64,000 bases of DNA from Bacteroidaceae bacterium (GCA_017465905.1 JAFTVE010000005.1:1-64000); one strand, 5' to 3'; shown: positions 43,960-53,842, numbered from the stretch's first letter. The notes: generated by a model not told the origin, from the sequence alone. Made by a program: numbers and translations.

Positions 43960-44067
43960 ATGGCTAAAAACAATGCCTTCTGGAAGCTGCTGCTGCAGCA
44001 GCAAGAGGGCGTGCCCACACGCGACGAGATAAAAATTTTGAATAGCAATAACATATTCATCCACTAG
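43960..44067 (+). other. 35-codon frame related to the sequence after rsgA
   Basis: Encodes MAKNNAFWKLLLQQQEGVPT and RDEIKILNSNN. The DNA and reading are close to 60502-60570, just downstream of rsgA ([19 protein letters not shown]). Shared bases include CCTTCTGGAAGC, CTGCTGCAGCA and CGACGAGATAAAA. It may be a small gene, or a duplicated gene end. Confidence 0.45.
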
Positions 44068-44244
44068 CACCCAACCATCGAAATGCTGCAGATAAAAGTA
44101 ATTACAGCCCTCTAAAAAGTCGAATAGCCAGGGATTCATACATTCATATTCACTATTCTCGTCAGTTATATTTTTATTCATAAAAAGGAAGCAGGAATAC
44201 CGATAGGCTCCCTGCTACCTGCATAACTATTACAGATTCGAGAG
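44068..44244. other. Intergenic with probable parC terminator
   Basis: On the minus strand AGCAGG (44211-44216) pairs with CCTGCT (44190-44195), followed by TCCTTTTTATG, a plausible terminator for parC. No gene is accepted here. A minus-strand frame from 44181 has no recognised product. Confidence 0.5.
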
Positions 44245-46932
44245 CTACTCCTCCTCAAACAAGTTGAGCTGCTCGCTTGCGGGCTCCTCGGGAGTGCTGG
44301 CCGCCTCATCGGCTGCCTCTGCTTCCTCGGGCTGCTCGGTGACCTCGGGCTCGGGACGGCGTGTGGGCTCCAGCTCCTCGAAGCTGGCCACCTCGAAGTT
44401 GGTGACGCGCTTGCCTATGGCCTTGAAGCCCTTGATGAGGGCAAACTCCTCGGCATCGATGACGAGCGGCTCGCGGAAGCTGTCGCCACCACCGAAGTTG
44501 ACCTGAATGAGCGGGTATGCCTCGCAGGTGAGCAGGGTGAGGCTGCTGTCCTTGTGCTCATCGACGAAGGTGTTCTTCTTTGCCGTAGCCTCCATCGTGA
44601 AGCGCTTGATGTAGTAGAAGCCCTTCTGTGAGGCGTTGCGCACGATGGCGGTCCACACCTTGTCGGGGCGGTACTTCTCGATATAGAGGATGTTGTCTTC
44701 GTAGTGGTTGTTGGCGTCGAAGTCCGAGAGGTAGAACTCGCCGTTCTTGAGCACCACAAGGATGCGGTCGTCGCTGTGGAACTCGCCCAGATACTCGCCA
44801 TGCCCGTCGAAGTCGAGACGCAGGATGTCGCGGTCGAACCACACCTTGCGGCCGCCGAGCGTGGAGGCTCCGTGGGCCTTGAGCCCGATGCGCTGCACCT
44901 CGAGGCGGGTGAGCAGGTTGCCCATGGAACCGCGTCCCTTGATGCCTATCTCGCTGAAGTCTTTCTCGATGACAGTCTTGCGCAAGTTGGGCACGGGCTT
45001 GAGCTGTACCTTGATAATCTCGGCCTCGCCGTTGGGGTTGGCTGTGAAGTAGGCGATGCGCGAGCCGGGCTTGCCTTGGGTGAGGTTGTACTCGCGGTCG
45101 CGGTTGGTGCCGGTAACGGCAAAGCGCTTGATGTAGTGGGGGCCGCCACGTCCGTCGCGGTATACCACATTATATATGGTGCGCTTGTCGTTCTTCTTGT
45201 AGATGCCTACGTGGATGACGCCGGGGCCTACAAACATCTTCTCGGCCACGCGCACAATCTTGTAGCGGCCGTCCTTGTAGAAGAGGATGATGTCGTCGAT
45301 GGACGAGCAGTTTGACACAAACTCATCCTTCTTGAGCGATGTTCCGATGAAGCCCTCCTCGCGGTTGATGTAGAGCTTCTCGTTGGCTTCGATGACCTTG
45401 GCAGCTTCGATGTTCTCGAAGTTGCGCAGCTCGGTCTTGCGGGGGTAGGCGGCGCCGTACTTGGTCTTGAGCATGGTGAACCAGCGGGTAGTGACGCCCA
45501 CCATATCGGAAAGCTCCTTGTCAATCTCCTCTATCTCGGCACGCATGCGGGCCATCAGCTCATCGGCCTTGTCCTTGTTGAACTTGAGGATGCGGGCCAT
45601 CTTGATTTCCATCAGGCGCAGGATGTCGTCCTTGGTGACCTCACGCACGAAGGTGGGGTAGTAGGGTGTCAGGCGCTCGTCGATATGTTCGCAGGCAGCA
45701 TCCATCGTGGGCGCTTGCTCAAACTTCTTATCCTTATATATACGCTCCTCGATGAAGATCTTCTCCAGTGAGGCGAAGTGCAGCTGATCGAGGAGTTCGT
45801 TCTTGCGAATCTCGAGTTCCTGGCGCAGGAGGGCAAGCGTATTGTCCACCGACTTGCGCAGCACGTGGCTCACGCCAAGGAAGTGGGGCTTGTTGTCGTC
45901 GATGACGCAGCAGTTGGGTGAGATGCTGATTTCGCAGTCGGTGAAGGCATAGAGCGCGTCGATGGTCTTGTCCGATGATACGCCCGGGGCCAAGTGCACG
46001 AGGATTTCCACCTCGGCAGCCGTGTTGTCGTCGACCTTGCGGATTTTTATCTTGCCCTTCTCGGCAGCCTTCAGTATGGAGTCGATGAGCGTTGTCGTCG
46101 TCTTGCTATAGGGAATCTCGGTGATGGCCAGCGTCTTGTTGTCCAGCTTGTTGATGCGGGCACGCACACGCACTGCACCGCCACGCTCGCCGTCGTTGTA
46201 GCGGGCCACGTCGATGAAACCGCCCGTCTGGAAGTCGGGATAGAGCACGAAGTCCTCGCCCTTGAGGTAGCTGATGGCGGCATCGCACAGTTCGTTGAAG
46301 TTGTGTGGCAGAATCTTCGATGACAGACCTACGGCAATACCCTCAACACCCTGAGCGAGGAGCAAGGGAAACTTCACCGGCAGGGTGATGGGCTCCTTGT
46401 TGCGGCCGTCATACGAGAGCTTCCACTCCGTGGTCTTGGGATTGAACACCACCTCGAGCGCAAACTTCGACAGACGTGCCTCGATGTAACGCGAAGCGGC
46501 AGCCCCGTCGCCCGTGAGGATGTTACCCCAGTTACCCTGGCAATCGATGAGCAGGTCTTTCTGCCCGAGCTGCACGAGGGCGTCGCCGATGGAGGCGTCG
46601 CCGTGAGGGTGATACTGCATGGTATGTCCCACGAGGTTGGCCACCTTGTTGTAGCGTCCGTCGTGCTTCTCCTTCATGGAGTGCAGGATGCGGCGCTGCA
46701 CGGGCTTGAAGCCATCGTTGATATGGGGCACGGCACGCTCGAGGATAACGTAGGAGGCATAGTCGAGAAACCAGTTCTGGTACATTCCCGAGAGCTGATA
46801 CTTCACGGTATCGTCCTCGCCACTCTCCTTCTTCGGCTGGTAGTGGGCATGGCCCTCTGGCACGTTTTCGTCAACGTCAACGTTATCGTTTTCGTAAATC
46901 TCTGCGTCTTTATTGAAATCTTCTTCGCTCAT
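44245..46932 (-). CDS. parC: DNA topoisomerase IV subunit A
   Basis: Breakage-reunion subunit that unlinks daughter chromosomes together with ParE. It has 895 residues. Seen: YVILERAVPHINDGFKPVQRRILHSM, GHTMQYHPHGDASIGDAL and AASRYIEARLSKFA with the DNA-linking Tyr 149. A long coiled region follows, then C-terminal propeller blades lacking a clear GyrA box, which supports ParC over GyrA. The acidic tail (EEAEAADEAASTPEEPASEQLNLFEEE) is family-typical in Bacteroidetes. Odd: the N-terminal NDNVDVDEN is encoded by the ACGTTATCG hexamer repeat seen in intergenic regions. parE is not in this window. Confidence 0.92.
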   Translation of the reverse strand: MSEEDFNKDAEIYENDNVDVDENVPEGHAHYQPKKESGEDDTVKYQLSGMYQNWFLDYASYVILERAVPHINDGFKPVQRRILHSMKEKHDGRYNKVANLVGHTMQYHPHGDASIGDALVQLGQKDLLIDCQGNWGNILTGDGAAASRYIEARLSKFALEVVFNPKTTEWKLSYDGRNKEPITLPVKFPLLLAQGVEGIAVGLSSKILPHNFNELCDAAISYLKGEDFVLYPDFQTGGFIDVARYNDGERGGAVRVRARINKLDNKTLAITEIPYSKTTTTLIDSILKAAEKGKIKIRKVDDNTAAEVEILVHLAPGVSSDKTIDALYAFTDCEISISPNCCVIDDNKPHFLGVSHVLRKSVDNTLALLRQELEIRKNELLDQLHFASLEKIFIEERIYKDKKFEQAPTMDAACEHIDERLTPYYPTFVREVTKDDILRLMEIKMARILKFNKDKADELMARMRAEIEEIDKELSDMVGVTTRWFTMLKTKYGAAYPRKTELRNFENIEAAKVIEANEKLYINREEGFIGTSLKKDEFVSNCSSIDDIILFYKDGRYKIVRVAEKMFVGPGVIHVGIYKKNDKRTIYNVVYRDGRGGPHYIKRFAVTGTNRDREYNLTQGKPGSRIAYFTANPNGEAEIIKVQLKPVPNLRKTVIEKDFSEIGIKGRGSMGNLLTRLEVQRIGLKAHGASTLGGRKVWFDRDILRLDFDGHGEYLGEFHSDDRILVVLKNGEFYLSDFDANNHYEDNILYIEKYRPDKVWTAIVRNASQKGFYYIKRFTMEATAKKNTFVDEHKDSSLTLLTCEAYPLIQVNFGGGDSFREPLVIDAEEFALIKGFKAIGKRVTNFEVASFEELEPTRRPEPEVTEQPEEAEAADEAASTPEEPASEQLNLFEEE
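46863..46895. repeat. Hexamer repeat inside the parC 5' end
   Basis: CGTCAACGTCAACGTTATCG followed by TTTTCGT encodes part of YENDNVDVDENV. It has the same word type as the intergenic repeats at 64-85 and 29787-29814, without the hairpins. Confidence 0.6.
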
Positions 46933-47239
46933 AATAACATTACATATTTAAAAGACAAAGATAATGCAAGACAAAGAATTTTTCAAATCTCAGCGGACGA
47001 AATCTTGAAAAAAGCAAACTTTCTTTACAGTCAATCGTTTGTATCAAGTATGATGTATATGACTGAAGGTGTCTCTGGACAAAAAAACATTTTGTTCTTC
47101 TATCGGTATGTTGTATCATCTCTTCCAGTACATGAAAGAAAATTGTTTATGATTTTTAAAAAATCAGAACAAGTTTTTGTTTTTTCTCATGCCATGCACT
47201 AATTTTGTACTTGTATTAGTTTTTTAGTTTTATTAAGGT
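46933..47239. other. Divergent promoter region of parC and the malic enzyme gene
   Basis: TATCTTTG on the minus strand (46956-46963) should drive parC. On the plus strand a TTTTTG box (47174-47179) and TAATTTTG (47200-47207), 20 bases apart, should drive the malic enzyme gene. Otherwise A/T-rich with no gene. Confidence 0.6.
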
Positions 47240-49537
47240 ATGACAAAGATAACCAAAGAGGCTGCCTTGCTGTATCATTCGCAGGGCAAGCCGGGAAAGA
47301 TTGAAGTCGTTCCCACTAAACCTTACAGTACGCAGACAGACCTTTCGCTCGCCTACTCACCCGGTGTAGCTGAGCCTTGTCTCGAAATCGAAAAGAATCC
47401 ACAGACCGCCTATGACTACACCGCGAAGGGCAACCTCGTGGCTGTCATCTCCAACGGTACCGCCGTGCTCGGCCTCGGCGATATAGGCACATTGGCAGGA
47501 AAGCCCGTGATGGAGGGTAAGGGTCTGCTGTTCAAGATATATGCCGGCATCGACGTGTTTGACATCGAAGTCAATGAGAAAGATCCCGAAAAGTTCATCC
47601 AAGCCGTAAAGGCCATCGCCCCCACCTTCGGAGGTATCAACCTGGAAGACATCAAGGCTCCTGAGTGCTTCGAGATTGAGCGTCGCCTCAAGGCTGAGCT
47701 CGACATCCCCGTAATGCACGACGACCAGCATGGCACAGCCATCATCTCATCGGCAGGTCTTATCAATGCACTGCAGGTAGCAGGCAAGAAAATTGACGAG
47801 GTAAAGATTGTAGTCAATGGTGCAGGTGCTTCGGCAATCTCTTGCACCAAGCTCTACGTAGCTCTCGGTGCCCGCCGTGAGAATATCCTCATGCTCGACA
47901 GCAAGGGTGTCATCACCAGCGACCGTCCCAACCTCACAGAAGAGAAGAAATTCTTCGCCACCGACCGCCGCGATGTACACACTCTCGAAGAGGCCATCAA
48001 GGGTGCCGACGTGTTCCTTGGGCTCTCACGCGGCAATGTACTCACACAAGACATGGTGCGCTCCATGGCCGCCATGCCTATCGTGTTTGCCCTTGCCAAC
48101 CCCACTCCCGAGATTTCGTATGAGGATGCCATGGCATCACGCCCCGACGTACTGATGGCTACCGGTCGCTCCGACTATCCCAACCAAATCAACAACGTTA
48201 TTGGCTTCCCCTACATCTTCCGCGGTGCACTCGACACACAGGCTACAGCCATCAACGAAGAGATGAAGCTGGCTGCCGTACATGCCATTGCAGACCTGGC
48301 CAAGCAGCCCGTTCCCGACGTAGTGAACGAGGCCTACCACGTAAACAACCTCACCTTCGGCCCTGCCTACTTCATTCCCAAGCCCGTAGACCCACGTCTC
48401 ATCACCCAGGTCTCTATGGCCGTGGCAAAGGCTGCCATGGAGAGCGGTGTAGCCCGCAAGCCCATCACCGATTGGGAGGCTTACGCCACTCAGCTCCGTG
48501 AGCTAATGGGCCAGGAGAGCAAGCTCACCCGTCAGCTCTACGACACTGCCCGCAGCAATCCGCAGCGTGTAGTGTTTGCCGAGGGTATCCACCCCACCAT
48601 GCTCAAGGCTGCCGTAGAGGCCAAGGCCGAAGGCATTTGCCACCCTATCCTCTTGGGTAACGACGAGCGCATCGAGAAGCTAGCCAAGGAACTCGAACTC
48701 AGCCTCGAAGGCATCGAGATTATCAACCTGCGCCACGACCGCGAGGCCGAGCGCCGCGAACGCTATGCCCGTATCCTCACCGAGAAGCGTGCCCGTCAGG
48801 GAGCCAACTTCCAGGAATCAAACGACAAAATGTTTGAGCGCAACTACTTCGGTATGATGATGGTAGAGACCGGCGAGGCCGATGCCTTCATCACGGGTCT
48901 GTACACCAAGTACAGCAACACCATCAAGGTAGCCAAGGAGGTTATTGGTGTGCGCGACGAGTTCAGCACCTTCGGCACCATGCACATCGTGAATGGCAAG
49001 AAGGGTACACTCTTCCTTGCCGACACCCTCATCAACCGTCACCCCGACACCGACACGCTCATCGACATAGCCCGCTTGGCCAACCACACGGTACAGTTCT
49101 TCAACCACAAGCCCGTGATGGCTATGCTCTCATACTCAAACTTCGGCACCGACACGACAGGCAGTCCTGCTGCCGTACACGAAGCTGTGGACTATCTGCA
49201 CCGCGAGCACCCCGAATGGGATGTAGATGGTGAAATGCAGGTAAAGTTCGCCCTCAACAGCCAGTTGCGCGATGAGAAATTCTCTTTCAATAAGCTCTAC
49301 GGCAAGGAGGTCAACACCCTCGTGTTCCCCAACCTCTCCAGTGCCAACCAAGCCTACCAGTTTATCCAGATGATGGGCGACAACAGTGAAGTTATCGGCC
49401 CCATCCAGATGGGTCTGAACAAGCCCATTCACTTTACCGACTGGGAAGCCTCGGTACGCGACATCGTCAACATCACAGCCATCGCCGTGATTGATGCCAT
49501 CGTTGAGAAGAAGAAGCAAGAGAATGCCGGTAATTAA
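47240..49537 (+). CDS. maeB: NADP-dependent malic enzyme, MaeB type
   Basis: Decarboxylates malate to pyruvate with reduction of NADP. It has 765 residues. The malic domain has [62 protein letters not shown] and the nucleotide loop [16 protein letters not shown]. From about residue 430 to the end there is a phosphotransacetylase-like domain ([49 protein letters not shown]), which in this class binds acetyl-CoA as a regulator rather than acting as an enzyme. Single gene with a bidirectional terminator shared with ssrA. Confidence 0.95.
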   Translation: MTKITKEAALLYHSQGKPGKIEVVPTKPYSTQTDLSLAYSPGVAEPCLEIEKNPQTAYDYTAKGNLVAVISNGTAVLGLGDIGTLAGKPVMEGKGLLFKIYAGIDVFDIEVNEKDPEKFIQAVKAIAPTFGGINLEDIKAPECFEIERRLKAELDIPVMHDDQHGTAIISSAGLINALQVAGKKIDEVKIVVNGAGASAISCTKLYVALGARRENILMLDSKGVITSDRPNLTEEKKFFATDRRDVHTLEEAIKGADVFLGLSRGNVLTQDMVRSMAAMPIVFALANPTPEISYEDAMASRPDVLMATGRSDYPNQINNVIGFPYIFRGALDTQATAINEEMKLAAVHAIADLAKQPVPDVVNEAYHVNNLTFGPAYFIPKPVDPRLITQVSMAVAKAAMESGVARKPITDWEAYATQLRELMGQESKLTRQLYDTARSNPQRVVFAEGIHPTMLKAAVEAKAEGICHPILLGNDERIEKLAKELELSLEGIEIINLRHDREAERRERYARILTEKRARQGANFQESNDKMFERNYFGMMMVETGEADAFITGLYTKYSNTIKVAKEVIGVRDEFSTFGTMHIVNGKKGTLFLADTLINRHPDTDTLIDIARLANHTVQFFNHKPVMAMLSYSNFGTDTTGSPAAVHEAVDYLHREHPEWDVDGEMQVKFALNSQLRDEKFSFNKLYGKEVNTLVFPNLSSANQAYQFIQMMGDNSEVIGPIQMGLNKPIHFTDWEASVRDIVNITAIAVIDAIVEKKKQENAGN

Positions 49538-49562
49538 AGATATCGAAAGCATATAAACAAAG

Positions 49563-49600
49563 AATCGGGGGTGTGTCTGAATGACATACCCCCGATTTGT
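49563..49600. terminator. Bidirectional terminator between maeB and ssrA
   Basis: A 14-base stem (49563-49576 with 49584-49597, one G-T pair) whose core is CGGGGGT/ACCCCCG. It ends in short T-rich sequence on both strands. Confidence 0.8.
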
Positions 49601-49604
49601 CATG

Positions 49605-50001
49605 TGGAGCTGGAGGGAATCGAACCCTCGTCCAAACGAGGAAACCGTATGCTTTCTACATGCTTATCTTTGCCTTCGATTTTCGTGCGCAAGCAAGACC
49701 AAAGCCACCAACTTACGCCTTATCCTCTAAATCTTCACCATCGATGCGAGGCCATCAACAGCTATTTCCGATTTTACTGCACCACCATATCGACGAGCTT
49801 CGGAAAAACAGCGTTCGGGTGATGTCTCGTTTCAGCACCTTGTGCCGAAATGAAGCTTATCTACTGTACTTCGATTAAGCAGCGAGAGCGTAATTATTTT
49901 CGCCAATTAATTCTTTGCAAGATTGATATTTAAGTGCTAACCAAGCAACGCACTGCATGCTTACATACCATCTCGGCCCGCTGTCAAATCCAGTCAACCC
50001 C
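49605..50001 (-). ncRNA. ssrA: Transfer-messenger RNA (tmRNA)
   Basis: Rescues stalled ribosomes and tags the nascent protein. About 397 bases. The 5' end GGGGTTGACTGGATTTGACAG (in part, 49981-50001) and the 3' end with GGTTCGATTCC and CCAGCTCCA form the tRNA-like part. The acceptor arm pairs GGGGTTG-type bases with CAGCTCC. CCA is not fully encoded (ACA follows). The tag frame at 49875-49904 starts at a GGC codon: GENNYALAA, stop; with the charged alanine the tag is AGENNYALAA. The promoter TACCTTTG is at 50016-50023 on the minus strand. Confidence 0.95.
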
Positions 50002-50015
50002 AATGTTATGTGGTG

Positions 50016-50023
50016 CAAAGGTA
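50016..50023 (-). promoter_or_regulatory. ssrA promoter, -7 element
   Basis: The minus strand reads TACCTTTGC just upstream of the mature 5' end. Confidence 0.65.
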
Positions 50024-50122
50024 ATGAGTTTCCACTAAAATAACAACATTCAAGGGACAAAAAAAGATTTCGCAAACAAGCATGAAAGCTCAAAAGTCCT
50101 ACACTTTCATAAGAAACACGCT

Positions 50123-50156
50123 AAAAAAAAGGATGGGTGCCCAGCAGGCACCCATC
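50123..50156 (-). terminator. rny terminator
   Basis: A perfect ten-base-pair stem (50132-50141 with 50147-50156; GATGGGTGCC/GGCACCCATC) is followed on the minus strand by eight Ts. Confidence 0.9.
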
Positions 50157-50180
50157 GTATTATCCAGAATTCTTCAGCCA

Positions 50181-51725
50181 TTAACGAGCATAGCTTACAG
50201 CACGTGTCTCACGAATAACTGTAATCTTAACCTGACCAGGATAAGTCATCTCGTCCTGAATTTTCTTTGCTATATCAGCCGACAGAGTCTCCGTAGTCTT
50301 ATCATCAATCTTATCGGCACCAACAATTACGCGGAGTTCACGACCTGCCTGAATTGCATAAGTCTTGGTAACACCAGGATATGACATTGCCAACTGCTCC
50401 AAGTCTTTGAGGCGCTTAATATAGGCCTCTACAATCTCACGGCGTGCGCCAGGACGAGCACCAGAGATAGCATCACAAACCTGCACGATAGGAGCCAACA
50501 AGCTGGTCATCTCCACTTCATCATGATGGGCACCAATAGCATTGCATATATCCGGTTTTTCCTTATACTTCTCAGCCAGCTTCATGCCATAGAGTGCGTG
50601 TGGCAACTCGCTCTCCTCATCGGGCACCTTACCAATATCGTGCAACAAGCCGGCACGCTTAGCCTTCTTCGGGTTCAAGCCAAGTTCTGAAGCCATCACA
50701 GCACAAAGATTGGCTGTCTCGCGAGCATGCTGCAAAAGGTTCTGTCCGTATGAAGAGCGATACTTCATCTTACCAATAATACGGATAAGATCGGGGTGCA
50801 AGCCATGTACACCGAGGTCGATTGTTGTACGCTTACCAATCTCGATGATTTCTTCTTCAAGCTGTTTCTTCACCTTTGCAACAACCTCTTCAATGCGTGC
50901 GGGGTGGATACGACCGTCTGTCACCAACTGATGCAAAGCCAAGCGAGCAACTTCACGACGTACTGGGTCAAATGCAGAAAGGACTATGGCTTCGGGGGTA
51001 TCATCAACAACGATTTCAACACCTGTAGCAGCCTCAAGAGCACGGATATTACGGCCCTCACGACCGATAATGCGGCCCTTCATCTCGTCAGATTCGATAT
51101 GGAAGACAGTCACCGAGTTTTCAATGGCTGTTTCAGTAGCCACACGCTGAATCGATTGGATAACGATACGCTTAGCTTCCTTATTGGCTGTCATCTTAGC
51201 ATCATCAACGATTTCATTGATATATGATGCCGCTTGCGCTTTAGCTTCTTCCTTGAGAGACTCTACCAACTGTTCGCGAGCCTCATCTGCAGACAAGCCA
51301 CTGATTGCCTCCAACTGCTCACGTCCCTGACGCTGCAGAGTGTCGAGTTCATCCTGTTTTGCAGCTATTATCTGCAATTGTTCATCCAGATTAGCCTTGA
51401 TGGCATCAATCTCATTCTTCTTACGTTGGTTTTCGCTTTGCTGTTGATTGAGTTGAGTCTCACGCTGTTTTACGCGATGTTCAGCCTGCTGCAATTTTTG
51501 GCTACGCTGAGCCACTTCTCTTTCCAATTCAGCTTTTTTGTTCAAGAATTTCTCCTTCACTTCCAGGAGTTTGTTCTTCTTAATCACTTCACCTTGAGCC
51601 TCGGCCTCATCAAGAATACGTTTGGCCTTGGACTTTGCGCCAGAGAACAGAATAAAATAGGTAGCTATAGCACCTACTGCCAATCCTAAGACTCCGACAA
51701 TCACTGGTATTAAATACGTTGTCAT
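50181..51725 (-). CDS. rny: Ribonuclease Y
   Basis: Membrane-bound endoribonuclease that starts mRNA decay. It has 514 residues, a normal length. One N-terminal membrane helix (about 5-27, [20 protein letters not shown]) is followed by a long Glu/Lys/Gln-rich coiled coil to about 195, a KH domain with [26 protein letters not shown], and an HD domain with [18 protein letters not shown] and [11 protein letters not shown] (metal-binding His-Asp). The C-terminal ...[19 protein letters not shown] is family-typical. It lies downstream of zapA with a hairpin between. Confidence 0.96.
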   Translation of the reverse strand: MTTYLIPVIVGVLGLAVGAIATYFILFSGAKSKAKRILDEAEAQGEVIKKNKLLEVKEKFLNKKAELEREVAQRSQKLQQAEHRVKQRETQLNQQQSENQRKKNEIDAIKANLDEQLQIIAAKQDELDTLQRQGREQLEAISGLSADEAREQLVESLKEEAKAQAASYINEIVDDAKMTANKEAKRIVIQSIQRVATETAIENSVTVFHIESDEMKGRIIGREGRNIRALEAATGVEIVVDDTPEAIVLSAFDPVRREVARLALHQLVTDGRIHPARIEEVVAKVKKQLEEEIIEIGKRTTIDLGVHGLHPDLIRIIGKMKYRSSYGQNLLQHARETANLCAVMASELGLNPKKAKRAGLLHDIGKVPDEESELPHALYGMKLAEKYKEKPDICNAIGAHHDEVEMTSLLAPIVQVCDAISGARPGARREIVEAYIKRLKDLEQLAMSYPGVTKTYAIQAGRELRVIVGADKIDDKTTETLSADIAKKIQDEMTYPGQVKITVIRETRAVSYAR

Positions 51726-51750
51726 AGTTATTACTTAATATATTAATAAA

Positions 51751-51806
51751 AAAAACGCACTACTTCTTGGCTCAAAGAAAAATCTCTGACACCTTAAGCA
51801 GTGCGT
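51751..51806 (-). terminator. Hairpin with T-run between zapA and rny
   Basis: On the minus strand ACGCACTGCTT (51796-51806) pairs with AAGTAGTGCGT (51755-51765, one G-T pair) around a 30-base loop, followed by about eight Ts. It could terminate the zapA unit or attenuate transcription into rny. In other Bacteroidales this gap can hold 6S RNA, but only 104 bases are available here. Confidence 0.6.
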
Positions 51807-51829
51807 GGTTATTTCCTATATATAATAGG

Positions 51830-52138
51830 TCAAACGGTGATATCGTTCTCTGCCATATATTCGTCAAGCTTGATGCTCAGCTCCTCGAACTTCTCCTGGT
51901 AGGGACGGGTATCAGTGCGCATCTTTTCCTGCTGATACATCACTCCTATATGGAGTGCTATCATAGAAAGGTACTTTTCAGTACTTTGTCCCGGGAAACG
52001 CTCACGGTACACGTTTAACTTATCATCTATGTGCTTTACCGCTCTACGTATTGCCTCCTCTTCCTTAGGGTCTATCCTCAAGAAAAAGGTCAATCCTGCG
52101 ATAATCACCTTTATTCTCAACAGGTGGGTCGGTGTCAT
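51830..52138 (-). CDS. zapA: Cell division protein ZapA
   Basis: 102 residues. Small cytosolic protein that crosslinks FtsZ filaments at the division site. The N-terminal beta-strand part (LRIKVIIAGLTFFLRIDPKEEEAIRRAVKHIDDKLNVYRERFPG) is followed by a helix (KYLSMIALHIGVMYQQEKMRTDT) and a coiled-coil C-terminus, as in ZapA. Its start overlaps the stop of the upstream gene by four bases, so the two are translated together. Confidence 0.88.
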   Translation of the reverse strand: MTPTHLLRIKVIIAGLTFFLRIDPKEEEAIRRAVKHIDDKLNVYRERFPGQSTEKYLSMIALHIGVMYQQEKMRTDTRPYQEKFEELSIKLDEYMAENDITV

Positions 52139-52452
52139 AGCGTATCTTCCATTTGCTCTGATGCATTAAGTAGTGCTATGCACTTGTCCACTTCACGCAC
52201 TAGCTTGGATAATTTCTTTTGTGTGTTTCCGATCTCTGTATCGTCAACACTGATTATCTTGGCCAGCTTGAGGTCTGAATAGGACTTCTGGAGTATAGCG
52301 TATTGCTCGCGTGCTTCATCCAACTCAACGGATTGGTGGGCTAATCGCTCTCTTAACTGCATATTCTCATGGGCGAGTGCAGTGTGCGCTTCCATCAATC
52401 TGATTAGTTTCGATTCAAAGTTTTTGATTACAATTTCATCTACTTCCGTCAT
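52135..52452 (-). CDS. Coiled-coil protein upstream of zapA
   Basis: 105 residues from ATG 52452. Nearly all of residues 8-65 has heptad character (IKNFESKLIRLMEAHTALAHENMQLRERLAHQSVELDEAREQYAILQKS), like ZapB. The ATGA overlap with zapA and the shared promoter (52471-52478) make a role in Z-ring organisation likely, but I cannot assign it to a named family with certainty. Confidence 0.75.
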   Translation of the reverse strand: MTEVDEIVIKNFESKLIRLMEAHTALAHENMQLRERLAHQSVELDEAREQYAILQKSYSDLKLAKIISVDDTEIGNTQKKLSKLVREVDKCIALLNASEQMEDTL

Positions 52453-52470
52453 CTTAACCAAACTTCGTTA

Positions 52471-52478
52471 CAAATTTA
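52471..52478 (-). promoter_or_regulatory. zapA operon promoter, -7 element
   Basis: The minus strand reads TAAATTTG, 19 bases upstream of the ATG at 52452. Confidence 0.5.
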
Positions 52479-52600
52479 GTCTTTTTTTTGATGAAACAAA
52501 AGAATCTGATAAAAAAAATGCACAAACGAAGCTGAAAGACAATTTTACCCCTCACTTTGCGGATAATTTCCCGAAAGCAACAACACCATCCCCTACCCCA

Positions 52601-53179
52601 TCAAAGCAAGCCCAGCTCACCGAACATGGCATGGTATGATGCCGCCTTCTTCTCTATAGCCAACGGATAGGCTCTTGAGGTGGATGGCATACGATAGAAC
52701 AGCAGGCTACGCTGACCAAACTGAATGGGAACACTACAGCCAATCTGAGGCTTCAGCACACCATACTGCTGCACTATTTCGCCAGCAGCCTTCTCCCCGG
52801 TTGCCACAATTGCCTTGCACGAGGGGAGCTGCTCCAACAACTCTTCAATCCTCGTCGGCCTCACTATCTCCAAATGATTGTCTGATGCATTATCTTTGAG
52901 TCTGCGCACAGCCTCAGCCGTATCATACAGAGCAATGCCTACCTCCTCTGCAAACTGGCATATTTCCTCTTTCTTGAAACGCTTATTGGCGCTGTCAACA
53001 AACGCATTCCTATCGGCAAAGAATAGCAAGCCCATAATGCGCCACATATCATTCTGATAGTTCGGATAAAAGAAGTCCATACTCCACCGCTTCTGCTGTG
53101 GAGGAAAACTGCCGAGCAACAGCACTTTGGCGTTTCTCGGCAGGAATGGTTTCAGAGGATGTTCCTCAAATATGGGCAT
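52601..53179 (-). CDS. Uracil-DNA glycosylase superfamily protein
   Basis: 192 residues. Seen: KVLLLGSFPPQQKRWSMDFFYPNYQNDMWRIMG, with the Gly-Ser-Phe-Pro-Pro and Asn segments at the positions of the uracil-binding motif, a middle EVGIALYDTAEAVRR, and the C-terminal YRMPSTSRAYPLAIEKKAASY, where family members have the DNA-insertion motif. This resembles the MUG/SMUG-like branch found in Bacteroidales. The exact base substrate is unknown. It starts seven bases after the stop of the upstream gene and is likely cotranscribed with it. Confidence 0.8.
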   Translation of the reverse strand: MPIFEEHPLKPFLPRNAKVLLLGSFPPQQKRWSMDFFYPNYQNDMWRIMGLLFFADRNAFVDSANKRFKKEEICQFAEEVGIALYDTAEAVRRLKDNASDNHLEIVRPTRIEELLEQLPSCKAIVATGEKAAGEIVQQYGVLKPQIGCSVPIQFGQRSLLFYRMPSTSRAYPLAIEKKAASYHAMFGELGLL

Positions 53180-53186
53180 GTTCTGC

Positions 53187-53804
53187 TTACGCGTCCTTCT
53201 TCTTAGGCTCTTTCTTGGCCAAACGTATCACATTGTATACAAAGTCTGTCATCCACTGGCTAGAGTAGCCGAGAGAATGCTGCAATTGGCGAACGGCACC
53301 CACTGTCTTAAACATGGCCTCATCCTTCCAACTGTTCTTTGTCAGGATATTACTGATGGCAGCTTCAGTCTGAGTATACAGCATTTTCTTGAAGGGTATA
53401 CGCATGGTATACTTCATCTCATTGCTCACAGCCATCATCAAACTCTCATTGAAACGCTGGAACTGGAAGAAATAACCGTTCACCATATTCACATTACGGC
53501 AGTTCTTCTTGATAGAGGCATCTATTTCCTTGAAGAACTCTTCATTGAGATTATAAATCTGCATCAGCATCTTCTTGCAGCGTGCCTTCTCGGCTAGTCC
53601 CAGCTTATTGTTCTGGGTCGCCACCTTCAATGTGCGCTTAAACATGGCCAAATCAGGCAACATGTTGATATTGCTGATACCAAGATTACCAGCCATTACA
53701 GCCTGATAGTATACACGGATAAGGGTCATGAAGTCCTCGATGCCGCCAACTCGACCCTCTTCGTTCGCCGTTTTCTTGCGAAACAAATTGCTAAAAAATC
53801 CCAT
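53187..53804 (-). CDS. Conserved hypothetical protein, helical
   Basis: 205 residues with no signal peptide or membrane segment. Family not recognised. The N-terminus MGFFSNLFRKK is basic and amphipathic and could contact a membrane. The rest is predicted helical with a lysine-rich tail (RLAKKEPKKKDA). Its own promoter element TACTTTTG is at 53843-53850 on the minus strand. The glycosylase-like gene follows after seven bases. Confidence 0.75.
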   Translation of the reverse strand: MGFFSNLFRKKTANEEGRVGGIEDFMTLIRVYYQAVMAGNLGISNINMLPDLAMFKRTLKVATQNNKLGLAEKARCKKMLMQIYNLNEEFFKEIDASIKKNCRNVNMVNGYFFQFQRFNESLMMAVSNEMKYTMRIPFKKMLYTQTEAAISNILTKNSWKDEAMFKTVGAVRQLQHSLGYSSQWMTDFVYNVIRLAKKEPKKKDA

Positions 53805-53842
53805 ATCAAAAATTTATTTTTGCGATATTCTTATATTTTGCG

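Noticed and set aside
43678-44181. 167-codon minus-strand frame starting MNKNITDENSEYECMNPW
   Set aside because: Half of it is antisense to the GH51 gene and the rest covers the duplicated segment. The first 40 residues look protein-like but no family was recognised, so it is not called.
46603-47202. 199-codon plus-strand frame overlapping parC and its promoter
   Set aside because: It overlaps the 5' end of parC on the other strand, runs through both promoters of the divergent region and has no family signature.
49597-49878. Small plus-strand frames over the ssrA region
   Set aside because: They are antisense to tmRNA, whose ends and tag frame are clear.
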